Source: Nipponacmea schrenckii
Lineage: Eukaryota > Mollusca > Gastropoda > Lottiidae
Length of the DNA: 64,000 bases
Reading direction: 5' to 3'
Assembly (NCBI GenBank): GCA_030562195.1
Contig: CM060202.1
Span: 7,626,001 to 7,690,000, forward strand
Below the pieces are notes generated by a model, which did no database searches, was not told the DNA's origin, and saw nothing but the letters and a program-made list of their open reading frames with translations. Below, one piece after another: positions 13,501 to 22,700 of this stretch (its first letter is position 1; every line of letters starts with the position of its first letter). The position numbers and the translations under genes are program-made.

Positions 13501-16296
13501 GGCATAATAGGTTTAAAAATGAACATAGAGTTTGAACATTTTATTTGATTAGGCGTTTTTCAAGAATTGACTTTTTCAGATTTTAAGGGATTCTGTTTCT
13601 TTTTGACACCAGGTAAGTTCACTGATGAATATATATATACTCATATTGACCATTCTTGAGAACTTAAATTTTATGTTAATTCTAAGATGCAGTATCACTT
13701 TAAGGGAATATCTTACCCGAATGGGATTTCTGTATAAGGCCATCACACCTTTTGAAGGGAATGACATAGCTATCACTCTTTCTGTAAGTAAATAGAAAAC
13801 AGAATGTAAAAATCTGATAGAAATATCCTCTAGGGAGTCTCAGTTATACTTGGACAACACTTAAGAGTGGGCAGTGAAGGAAATACTCTTTTCAGAGCAA
13901 GAATTAGACTTCAATTAATCCTACAATTCACAAAAAAAAACATAGTCAAATCTAAAATGCAATATTCTAAAATGCAGGAAATATTATTATTACTCTTACC
14001 AGTTATATAACAAAGGTCAAGGTCAAACCCATCTCGTTGATATCTACGTTTGTTTTGAGAAACCACTTTTCTCGTTGCTTTGGTAACCTGTCGATGTTGA
14101 ACAACGATGAAATATATAATTCTGAAGATACGAATGATACGAAAAACTCGACCAATGACAAATAATCTGGAAAAAATGAAAATGAAGATATAAGTCATGG
14201 TTATACATCCCGTTATCAGTGGAATAATCTCAGGTCACAAAAGTCAGCAACTTGAAAATCCAAATGTTATGTGTTATCTAAAGGCTCCTCTACATGATCA
14301 TACATTTGTTCAAAACAACATCATACATTTGTATGACCATGTCCAAACTTGTTGGAAAAACCTCTTCACGATTAAACATTTGTCCATGAACACCTAAGAA
14401 ATTGTTTTGAACAAATGTTTGATTGTATAGGCAAAGCTTAAGAGTCAACACGCTTATTCTTTAAAAAATTTCTCAATTTTGCTACTTCAAAAAGTTACTA
14501 CTGGCTGGTAGCAACCAAAACTTCTTTGATGTTGGCTCTTCCTATCAAAGCAGTATTTTCCAAGCAGCAGAGACTTACTTGGCAAAATTGGCACCCTGTT
14601 GACTGCATGACTGATGAGCTTCTATACCAATAAATACCATGTCCACAACAAATGATACAAGAACAACAATCATATCAATGACATCAAAACAATTGAAGAA
14701 GAATTCTTTCCTGAAAATAGATTTATTGGATGACTATACGTGGTCATAGACAGGAAGTGGCTGTGCTGGTTTAAATTCATCACCTGAAAAGAACTACAAA
14801 GCTTTGGAACTAAACCACCCCAAAACCAAACAAATCTGTCTGCAACCTGGAAACCAGAAGTATGATTTCAACTCAGTTTGCTATACTGTGGTCCAGTCAT
14901 AAAAGGAATGAACAATAGCATATATTGTTCATATACATAATAAAACATTTTCACTTGCAATGTAAGTGAATTCACTATCCAAGTCCAGAAGACAAAAAAA
15001 TACAAAGAAACAAGTTGAACCTACCCCTGAGAAAAAATACGTGCAGCTATTTCCAATACAAATAATGATATAATAACATGAGAAACAATTTCCAAGGCAG
15101 CAATATCTGGAGAACAACTATCCGAAGACATTACAATTATAACGAGTATAAAGTCCAATAAGATTAATAACACAGTAACGGCCCGGAAAAAAATATTCTC
15201 CACAATATTCCGCACTTTAAATTGATAATATCTGAAACGGATAAAAATGGAGAAAGTTAATACACAGGACAAAGTAATATATCAAGTCCACGACTGCAGT
15301 CGGACATTAACATTATAGATTGTCAATAAAGCATCAATTTTTGTCTTCTGCAGAAGAACTGACAAAGGTCACAAATAGAAATTTTTAAGGGATCATGATG
15401 AGGTCTTCTGAACCTTTTATGTGTATTGCAGTCAGTGATAACATGGGTTTGCATCATTTCAATTGTCAGTCAGACATCCATTGTTTTTCCAATTTCACTT
15501 TCAAAAGGTTTTTATTTCATGATGTGCTTATAATGCTTATTAAAGATAGTTATAATTTCTTACTCTTCTGCACCTAAAAGGCTTATAAAGATGGCCAACA
15601 CCATGCAGTTTACAATAAGGTAAATATTGCTAGGACATCAGCATTATCCTACTCCCTTTGCAATTTTCAAGAGTCTTAAAAATGTACAGTCTGTAGCACA
15701 CAGAACCATGGTTTTTGTCCCATCTAAATAACTAGATGGTTTTTCTATGTCCGCCCCCTCGACTTGCATCATTGACAAAGGGAAACCAGGAATAAATCTA
15801 AAATTCACCTACACAACTAGCTTGATTGAACCCTGAACCCAAAAGTTAGCAAGCATGCATCTAACCCACTGAGCCACCACGGCTGCCAGGTAATAATATC
15901 TAAGAGCCTATAATCTTAGAGCCAAAGTTGTGATAGTGAAACCAGTAATAGGTTATCTTAAGCTGGGTAAAAGATAAAGAATTTGCCACTTTTAAGACAG
16001 CATTTTCAATCTGTGATGCATTATTTTAAAATTCTTGGCAAGAAAAAAATCAAGAAATAAAACTTACGGAAGACCTTCTGTAGGTCCTAAAGGATCACCA
16101 GCAGGATCATCAATATAGTCTAACACATTTTTCTGTATTGTTATCTGTCCTGTGTTGTCCTCATCTATTTCAACCTGGATGCGAATATCAGTAATTGGCT
16201 CTGTTGTCATTTCGACTGGTTTACTTACGGCGTTTGTCGAAGTATTATCAAACCTTTCGTAGGACGACATCATTGGTACTCTCTCGTCCCCTGTTT
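1508..16296 (-). CDS. TPTE: Voltage-sensing phosphatase (VSP/TPTE family), 14 exons
   Basis: Membrane phosphoinositide phosphatase switched on by depolarisation. Exons, 5' to 3': 16296-16068, 15231-15025, 14710-14579, 14166-14000, 13781-13717, 12926-12866, 12267-12186, 11568-11418, 10820-10740, 9096-8991, 8351-8254, 8019-7924, 7465-7392, 1628-1508; all have GT-AG borders and matching phases. S1 and S2 lie in the 15.0-15.2 kb exon, S3 in 14.6-14.7 kb, and S4 ([11 protein letters not shown], an Arg every third residue) in 14.0-14.2 kb. It is followed by the basic linker [16 protein letters not shown]. The P-loop [10 protein letters not shown] (11.4-11.6 kb) has Gly where PTEN has Ala, as in Ciona VSP, suggesting PI(4,5)P2 and PIP3 as substrates. 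FQGVETPSQ matches the gating loop. The C2 domain spans 9.1 kb to the stop ([14 protein letters not shown], then EIDNPHKKK). Counted from the first Met at 16273 it is 548 residues, a normal VSP length. The reading frame is also open upstream of that Met. The last intron carries the Penelope-like insertion. Identification is firm; the 5' end is not. Confidence 0.93.
1896..3929 (-). CDS. Penelope-like polyprotein: reverse transcriptase + GIY-YIG endonuclease, 5'-truncated
   Basis: Retroelement protein that would nick the target and copy element RNA into the genome. 677 codons are open from Met 3929, and the same frame stays open to the junction at ~3984, so the natural N-terminus is missing. An N-terminal element-specific region ([14 protein letters not shown] near residues 132-145, then IKIHK) precedes the reverse transcriptase. 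RT motifs are [12 protein letters not shown] (~275), [15 protein letters not shown] (~335) and C VDDTFVML (~375). The C-terminal GIY-YIG nuclease has GCVYQVFC and SYIGET (~575-595). The frame has no stop or frameshift, unlike the two forward copies, so this part is the best-preserved coding sequence. It has lost the first ~120 codons found in the forward copy and is unlikely to be autonomous. Confidence 0.9.
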   Translation of the reverse strand: MQDQKIKQKQIKKFQHLRKQQEPITSLNVTAHQKFLTKTVVNLSQKELTDQQISVLSRGLKFSPVTQPKNQDDFISGIEKGIRQLAPGGKVDYLRHQIAEILSKTKTKPNLTKAETLGLRDLKEDQSIVMVAADKGKATVIMDKEDYMSTVNDLLKDQKTYRILRKDPTNTLETKHTAHLKSLKEQDQLSEQLFYQLKPSHPRPPYARANIKIHKNPPKARILVCSRDSVFYNTATHLSKLLSIFGKTADSFISDSSDFCSKIKKIKPLGTMISYDVVDLFTNVPRKEALDVLFDNIKQSATPLDTKLSPANIILLAENCLKSTYFTWGDDIYEQIRGLPMGSPLSPLLAEQYMTYFERKALQISPIKPICWYRKVDDTFVMLKEEDDPKTLLDHLNNQSQSIKFTMETSQDNSIPFLDILIENTNNQISTSVYRKPTHTDQYLHFKSNHPLQTKKGIITTLTKRAVNICSEDKLEKEIDHLKYVFTKLNQYPEHLVNQTIAKARKSSTNNGKTKPEKPPIIVCIPFNGNSSYKIKRLLKQAGIETVFSGQKTIKEVMQANGKHNPTKKADPKGCVYQVFCSCGESYIGETKRPLQKRIKEHQSKAANNPSAIQEHIKDTGHRINWNETLTLAVNKNNKKERKITEAIQIRRNNPSINRDPGVFIPRAYDHLINNQH
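3985..4640 (+). pseudogene. 5'-truncated Penelope-like copy (C-terminal endonuclease part only)
   Basis: Forward-strand fragment joined head-to-head to the reverse copy at ~3985. It starts within the region just before the GIY-YIG domain and runs through the 3' UTR. The frame containing SYIGET is intact until about 4294, where two bases are missing relative to the neighbouring copies, ending the protein early. It is followed directly by the terminal repeat-like segment (~4560-4640) and the next forward copy, giving a tandem arrangement. Confidence 0.85.
4662..7070 (+). pseudogene. Penelope-like polyprotein, complete 5' end but frameshifted
   Basis: The only copy with the native start ([10 protein letters not shown] at 4662). 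It reads through the N-terminal region and into the RT fingers, then breaks. At ~5950 about ten extra bases, absent from the reverse copy, shift the frame. A second shift of two extra bases occurs near 6715, just before the GIY-YIG domain. RT motifs B and C and the endonuclease are present in the other frames. The stop shared with the other copies is at 7068-7070. At least two mutations make it inactive as it stands. Confidence 0.88.
7161..7200 (+). other. Penelope-like terminal hairpin with GAAACGTCG core
   Basis: A stem ACCAG/CTGGT with loop AGAACG is followed at once by TGAAACGTCG. The same motif occurs at 4561-4600 and, reversed, at about 1765-1805, so all three copies share it near the 3' end. 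Hammerhead ribozymes are known in Penelope-like elements and contain a stem followed by GAAAC. Here the CUGAUGA half looks degenerate (TTGATAAAG), so activity is doubtful. Confidence 0.5.
7392..7465 (-). other. VSP penultimate exon
   Basis: A 74-bp exon encoding [14 protein letters not shown], the best-conserved block of the VSP C2 domain. Acceptor TTCCAG, donor CAC|GTAAGT. The following exon (1628-1508) completes the split Thr codon and encodes the C-terminus. The 5.7-kb intron between them holds the Penelope-like insertion, so the two ends of the C2 domain are far apart. Confidence 0.9.
8254..8351 (-). other. VSP C2-domain exon (first C2 strands)
   Basis: Exon encoding [13 protein letters not shown] followed by LIWECQFG and ending NCE. 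It matches the start of the PTEN-like C2 fold in VSPs. The acceptor CTGCAG is at its upstream edge and the donor GAG|GTCAGT at its lower edge. It joins exons 9096-8991 and 8019-7924 in phase. Listed separately because it is short and easily missed. Confidence 0.88.
8740..8880 (-). mobile_element. Remnant of a hAT-type MITE
   Basis: Read on the minus strand it begins TAGTGTTGGCATGATATTTT and resembles the left end of the intact element at 37462-37917. The opposite end retains GCAAGGGTCAC and a degraded terminus. I found no target duplication. Only about 140 bp remain. Confidence 0.55.
9423..10288 (-). mobile_element. Non-autonomous pogo/Tigger-type DNA transposon
   Basis: An ~866-bp element. 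The left end CAGTAAAAGTCCTTTTAAGA resembles the inverse of the right end (GCATGAAGGACTTGAAAAATG). A TA lies at the left border, as expected for this superfamily. It contains the N-terminal transposase fragment on the minus strand and no catalytic domain, so it is an internal-deletion derivative. Its right boundary is approximate. Confidence 0.7.
9715..9951 (-). CDS. Truncated pogo/CENP-B-type transposase, DNA-binding N-terminus
   Basis: 78 codons. Residues ~9-55 ([20 protein letters not shown], then [13 protein letters not shown] and ILKRKAEIL) match the CENP-B N-terminal/psq helix-turn-helix of Tigger and Jerky-type transposases. It ends before any second DNA-binding or DDE domain would start. 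A full transposase is around 500 residues, so this could at most bind DNA. It lies inside the element at 9423-10288, in a VSP intron. Confidence 0.75.
   Translation of the reverse strand: MSSKSSRKCLTFEDRVKVINLAKSGHSGRQIAESLGVGKTQIPSILKRKAEILDDYEHNASPDRKRAKQVTGNEEVND
10949..11216 (+). mobile_element. tRNA-derived SINE
   Basis: The tRNA-like head has an A-box-like stretch (GCTCAGTGAGTTGGACGCTT) and a B-box-like stretch (GGTCCAGTTTTCAACCC). A body shared with the reverse copy at 15622-15889 follows (CCGAGGCTCTGTGTGCTAC). It lies in a VSP intron. Confidence 0.7.
13500..13708. mobile_element. Palindromic MITE family A copy, internally shortened
   Basis: Contains GGATTCTGTTTCTTTTTGAC, then GTAAGTTCACTGATGAATAT and the terminal AAGATGCAGTATCACTTTAA. 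About 209 bp, missing part of one arm. It ends about 10 bp below VSP exon 13717-13781. Confidence 0.65.
15622..15889 (-). mobile_element. tRNA-derived SINE (same family as 10949)
   Basis: Read on the minus strand: TGGCTCAGTGGGTTAGATGC, then a B-box-like GGGTTCAATC, then the shared body ending GTGTGCTACAGACTG and GATAATGCTGATGTCCT. It lies in a VSP intron, in the opposite orientation to the 10949 copy. Confidence 0.72.
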
Positions 16297-19200
16297 CTAA
16301 AATAAGATAAACAAAATTATCATTTTGTGTGTGCTTGAGTAGTTTTTGTTAAAAAAATATGCTCTGGCTACTTGAAAATGCAAGTTTGTTGTTTGAGAAA
16401 GTTTGAACAATTTCTCTTGAAATGTAACTAGTAGTAGTATACTTGTTATCAGTAAACTTTTTTTTTTATTCAATCAATTCAGATTACCAGTACTGTAAAA
16501 ACTTTATTTCATTAATGACGTGACTTATCACTAACATCATAAAACACTTAGTTTAAGTATCATTGCTAAACCACAGACATCTGCTTAAAAATTGGAATAG
16601 GGCTAACTAATGCTATTAGATTACACATAACAAATTTTAAGAATCCTCTTTGACAATTTAGGGTATTAAGGCTCTTATTTTTTGTAATTTCAACACAAAA
16701 AGTTGGTATCAATTGAACCTTTTAAATAAGGATATTTCAAAAAATACATAATAGCTTCCAGTATAAAATAGAAAATATAATTTATGTTGACATTTTTATT
16801 CTGGAAAATCGGGACTATCATCCTCTTTAGTCTCTAGCACTAAGTCTTGATAGCAAAGAACATATTTAAACTTACATGATTTCCATTGTTAAATATATTA
16901 ATCCTGGATTAAAACCTGGCTTATAAAATACACCTTTACAATAGTTGCTTGTATAGATAATAAAGCTTTATTATATACTGTTACAGGTATCAGTCTATAT
17001 TGTCAAGTTATTGATTCAAATCCTTTCTATTATAAACAATATCAGTCACAATCAAGAAATATCCATAGAACAAATACTATGACTATTAAATATACTGTTT
17101 ACTTATAGCTTCTAATTGAATATTCTCCAAAGCCTTAAGCTAATGACTGTTATTCCTGTTTTTCAAGAAAAACTAGCACATTTGACAATAATGATGCCAT
17201 TACACAGAGAAATTACAGGAACCACACTCAAACTGTAGTGGCAAAAACAATTTAATGGAAATAGAAGTTATGAGTATCCCTTGAATACACATACATAGAC
17301 TAGAAAACCCTTTTTGATTTCCTTGAAAATGTCAGTACGGTACGTTTCATAAATCTGATGCTGATCCAGCCAAAATGTCAATAATCCTGTACACACTCTA
17401 GATGAGGTATGTAATCTTATGTATAGAATAGTTTTCCATCAAGTATTAAATTGATACTATAATGATGTAGAAATCTTGAATTTCTAGTTACTGTATCTAA
17501 TAACATTGCAAGTCTGACGAGAAATAATTAAAACAAGTCTACCTTGATGATATATTAATAGTAATATCAATTTGCCTTTTGGTTATTACTATCGAGGCAG
17601 GCTGACCTTCAAACAGGTCATATTTAACCCCCAGGCCATGATTCACCAATTTTTAGGAGTTTGATTTAGGCCTTCAATATATATAAGTAAAAATATAGCA
17701 GAGCAAGATGACATACACCCACCAGCAAATGTGCAAATCATCATCTAACTCTGTAGAGTGAGCATGTGTAGAGTGAAATGCTTCTCGAACAGCTTGGTCA
17801 AAGATTAATCTTGATTTCTTACCTCATAACAAAGTGCAAGTTTAGCAAGTATATAATATGCAGTGACAGTTAAAAACATAAGAAGTAAACCTCATAACAT
17901 ATTTAAACTAGGAAGTCAGAAAAAAAAACTACAACCACAAATTATACTTGTAATAAACAAATAAACAAAATTATGTGTTCAACCAAAAAAGAAAACACAA
18001 CAAAAAAAAAAAGTGCATTTTTAAACCAGAAACAAAAGAAATGTTTCACCTAAAGACTTCTCACCCATTTGTTTCATTGCCTATTATTCAGCTAAAATTA
18101 TTAAAAAAGGGATTAAAAATAAAAAATAATGAGTTAAAAATAGCCAACAGTATTAAATTGTGCTGTTAGCCAACTCATGACCACACAGTCACAACATTAA
18201 CCCATTAATGACGTACAACTCTACATTCTTTTCTTTCGTTCTATATGTACGGTACACATAGATCTACTTAATCTTTCATATTAATATTTGTCACCAATGT
18301 TGATTCATTACAACATTTTAGAAATCTTTGAAATATCAAGATTTGGTGGATTGCATTTTATTTTCCGATTTTCCGATGTAAACAGGCTTATGTTTGATGG
18401 TGCCAACTATAGGCCTATCACTTTCAGACAATTATAGCAATACGAACATAAGTTCTTGGGACACTTGTCAATCAGATGGCTTGTAGTTCCTGAGATTCTT
18501 AGATGACATAACTAGGGTAATCACAAGCCCTAAGTAGAGTGTTGGTTCTTAACGTAAGGACGTCATTTGCTTGGACACGTTGAAAAGGGAACCTGTTGAA
18601 AATGTCATACGTGAGTTCTAATCTTGATCGGTGTGTGATAGTCTGATGACCTTGAAGTCATCTTCACTCATAATTCCAGTCCACCCAGCTGTAAATGGGT
18701 ACGGTTAATCTGGGAAAGATCAATGCCAAGAGGTTTGGCTAAGGACCTGCTGGTAAAAATGATCCCTGTCACGACATACTTGAGAACCTAAGTTGTTATC
18801 CTTGTAGAATATAGTTGTTTCTGTATCCATTCTGATTGAAATTGTTATGCACATTTTCCTTTCCAAAATATTCCTGCAATGTGAAACTAACCAGTAGGGC
18901 CTACTATTATTTGATAATAAGCTGCCAATCACAGCCATGTAGAAGCTGTAACTTATTTGGATTTACGAGATGATTTATCCTGATGCGAGTAAAGAGTAGA
19001 GTGTAGATATCAGGAAGAGGGTTTCTGGATGATTAATATTAGCCTAGCTAGACAAGTTAATAAAAGCAAAAAACGGACTCCACTGCCAGCACCACAAATT
19101 CAAGCCCAACTTTCTCTCTTGTTCTAATGAAAGATCCCAAAACTGAAGTATCCCAAAACTACAAATACATATTAAAACTCTATATAGTTAACTAAAGCCA

Positions 19201-19768
19201 AGGGGGTGTGTCATGGTGGGGGCTGAATGCTTTACAGTTGTACAATAATAGAATGAAAGGGGAGCAGATTGATAAGGTTTGTCTATTTGAATTTGTTAGT
19301 CAATCTAGAAATCTATTTCATAAACAAATACGATCAATGTCACTTCCACATAGTTACAGCCAAGTCAATCAATATTCACAAATTTTAATTAACGAAAAAT
19401 ACTAATTACCTCATAAAAATAACAAATTGATCATTCAACACATCATTATTAGTCTGCTCGTCTCCTCCCCTGACATTACAATAGGTCAATAGAGGTCACA
19501 GGTTAATTTATACATAAAATTTCATTGGCTGAACATTTAAAGCTGTAGATGAAGTTTTCCAGTCAATGTCAATACGATTCTTGTATGAATTTAGGTCTGG
19601 ACAATCTCATTTTTATCTAGCCAATCAAATTAGTTGAAACAAATTTGGAAGGAAATGAGGCGCCACAAGATGGAGGCAAAATAAACTATATTTTATGTCT
19701 TTTAAAGAAAAATATGTTATAATGTCTAGGATTATTATTATCAAGTGAAACCATTATTTCCGTATAAC
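16297..19768. other. Between VSP exon 16296-16068 and ANKLE2: no gene seen
   Basis: 3.5 kb separating the two genes, or the start of the first VSP intron if the 29-kb exon belongs to VSP. It is AT-rich with short ORFs of no recognisable family. The only repeat I recognise is a reverse family-S copy at ~18590-18801. The shared 5' region is just upstream of ANKLE2 ATG 19769; I saw no clear TATA box. Confidence 0.5.
18590..18801 (-). repeat. Dispersed repeat family S, reverse copy
   Basis: About 210 bp with blocks CAGCTGTAAATGGGTACGG, GGGAAAGATCAATGCCAAGA and GATCCCTGTCACGAC. Related forward copies are at 47417-47640 and 60555-60720. It looks like a SINE body but I could not define a promoter head. 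Confidence 0.6.
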
Positions 19769-22700
19769 ATGGAAGATATACTAGAACGCGTAAAACAGCT
19801 TAAGGATGCTGAATTACGTGAAAAATTGAAGGAAAATGGAGTTAAAGTTGGACCCATTACGCCAAGTACACGTTTGCTGTTTCAGAAAAGGTTGGCAAAA
19901 GTAATTTTTGCTGTGGAAAATCCTGATCAAAACGACGGGGATGAAGGTGGCAGTTCATTTAAAGAGAAATTCCATGAAAAAGAGAAACAATCACAGCAAG
20001 TGACATCTGCTGTATCAAAATCGGATGCTGTGGCTTCAATGTTTTTTGCTGTGTGTTTACCTCCAGAAGAAGAAACTTATGGAGGTAATAAATAAATAAT
20101 AATGGATGTACATTTCAATTGATACTTTGGTATAGAGTCATATTGGTATTTGCATTTTGGTAAAGACATCTTTAACCTAGTTAAGTTTGACCGTAATAAG
20201 AACTATAACTATTTACTTGGGGCCATATTGTAGAGAGTCAACATTGAGTGTAGGCCTATATAGTAGTACCGTAGGCTATTTAAAATAAGCTGATAAAGAA
20301 ATCAACTAAGACAGGGGATCTTTTTTTAAATTCTCTTGCTTTTGACATATAACCATAATATCATGAAGGCCCTTACTGTTACTAGAGGTAATCGTTTTAT
20401 TGAATATCTGTATTTTGCAGGTGATTTGGTGTTTACTGATAAACTATCAGCACTGAGTTTAATGAAGAAATATAAAGATTCTAGATTCAAAGCTTTTAAA
20501 AAAAGACAAGATGCTGAAGATTTCACCAAACCTCCTGTTAAGCAAAATAAATCTCCATTACAAAATCAGGTAATCCAAGCCAGAAACTTGAACTATAAAT
20601 GTTAGTTCCTCTTCATTCTTATTGTTAATCTTTACTTTGACAAAAATTGTTAATTTGTATTCAATATGACTACATCACATGAAAGCATCACATCACCATC
20701 TGCTTGTGTCAAAGCTTGTGTCTTCTTGTATCCACAACATGTGGCTGCAACATGTAACCCAGTGTATCCTAGTGTACACAGTGTGTGCCAGCAACGTGTG
20801 TCCTCTTGTATCTTAATGTTTCGGCAACATGTGTCCTAGTGTACACAGGCCTGGACCTTTAGTAATATTTTGAGGAAATTTTCATGCATTAACTTTTAAT
20901 GTCATCAATATTCCTATTGTGCTAGAGTGGTAAAAGATACAATGGCTTTGATAAAACATGTATTGTTTATTGTAGATTTCTGAATCTGGAATAGAAAAAA
21001 CGTCAACTGGCATAGCTGTGGAGAAAAGTGCATACAGAGGACCGAAGCCTGGTGAGCTAGTGACACTACGTCGTGCTATCGAGAGAGGCGATACTGAACT
21101 ATTTAAAACTACAGTATGGGATAACCCTAGATATCTTATTAGCAGTGCTGATACCCCTGTTATTTTACATGTAAGTTTATTTTGATGTACCTCACATTCA
21201 TTTTAAATAAGGATTTATGTTAAAAAATTCTCACTGTTAAAATAGTGCCAATTACATCAGTTGTAGAGCGATATAGAAGTATTAAAACATAATATACATT
21301 ATGTTCTTTCTCAGTTTCAGACAACTAACCTTTCTTCTGTCTGTATCCCTACTGAAGTTTGACATATACAAACTTTATTCTCAGTTCTGAATGTTTGTTT
21401 AGAAACATGTGCTTAGGAGCATTAATTAGATCAGGGGTTATATTAATGTTAATTATTTTTTAATAGAATGTTAGAATATAGTAAGGATTGTATTATACCA
21501 TATGATATATAACACAGATTTGTGCATAATATGATGTTCCTTCCCCAATAAACTGACTGGTGTCTAACTGACAATTCTGCAATGGGAGATAACCTCTCTT
21601 GTCCATGTTCATTCTTCATGGTATCTATGTTTAAAATTGTGAATTTGAATATCAACCTCATAATAGTAACGATACTCTTAGATTGTCTTTTTGTTGATGG
21701 AAATATGATTGTTTAAGCTTATATTGAAAATGAAGACGTTTACAAAGAAAATTTTCTTGGTATAAACAAGTTTTGAAATCAAAATGTGTGACTTGTGTTT
21801 ATATGTTTATCAGCGCCATCGCATTCTAAGACTAACAGTATTATTTTGAGCCTGCTATTCCAATTCTTATGAGAAAAATGAAAAAAATTGGCCTGCAATA
21901 TTTCTTAAGAATTGATTTTGTTTCAGGAAGGACTACGATACAATGCCCTTCATGTAGCTGCCATCTCTAATAAACCGGCAATGTGTAGATTAATCCTGAA
22001 TACCATATCAAACCCGGAGTTTACAAAAAAACTATACTGTTTCAGTCAGGAGAGTGAAGAAACCAAACAACGCAGAATAGATTTTATATTTGATCTCTAC
22101 CTCAATATGCCTGATAAAGGGGTAAGCTGATTAGTTTTCTCTGAGGTCTAAAAGTGAATGGTTAACCCTGTGTCAGTGATAAAAATTGGAGAGGCTTTAA
22201 GCTGAGACAATATAAACTGAGGCTGTTCGAGTAAAGGGATAATTTTATGGGATAAATACACACTTATTTAAAGAAATACTGCGTCTTAGAATGAACATAA
22301 ATTTTTTACACTTGCCCAATTAGAGCAGAAATATTCATCAGGAGATATACCTACTGCCGTAAATAACATAAGGTAAGGTCACTGATGAATATATACTCAT
22401 ATTAACCATTCTTGAGAACTGAAATGTCCATTCTAAGATGCAGTATCATTTTAATGAGTACATAATGTTTAAACATAAATTACATTATGTACACATGTAA
22501 AGGGGAAGTGTCTATTTATCTTAATTATTATCTTGTGTTATATATGTGTCACTCTTCATCAAGTGCCTGTGACAGTTAAAAATTGAAAAATCTTCTGATA
22601 AATTATCTTTTCTCTTTGCACACTATTGGTTTATTACATACAGACTTTCATTTGTCATTGAGGACCAAATTTGAGCATCATTTCCAGTAAAATGTGAACA

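Noticed and set aside
19745..19768. Start of ANKLE2 at 19745
   Set aside because: That codon is GTG. The first ATG in frame is 19769, which leads straight into the LEM domain.
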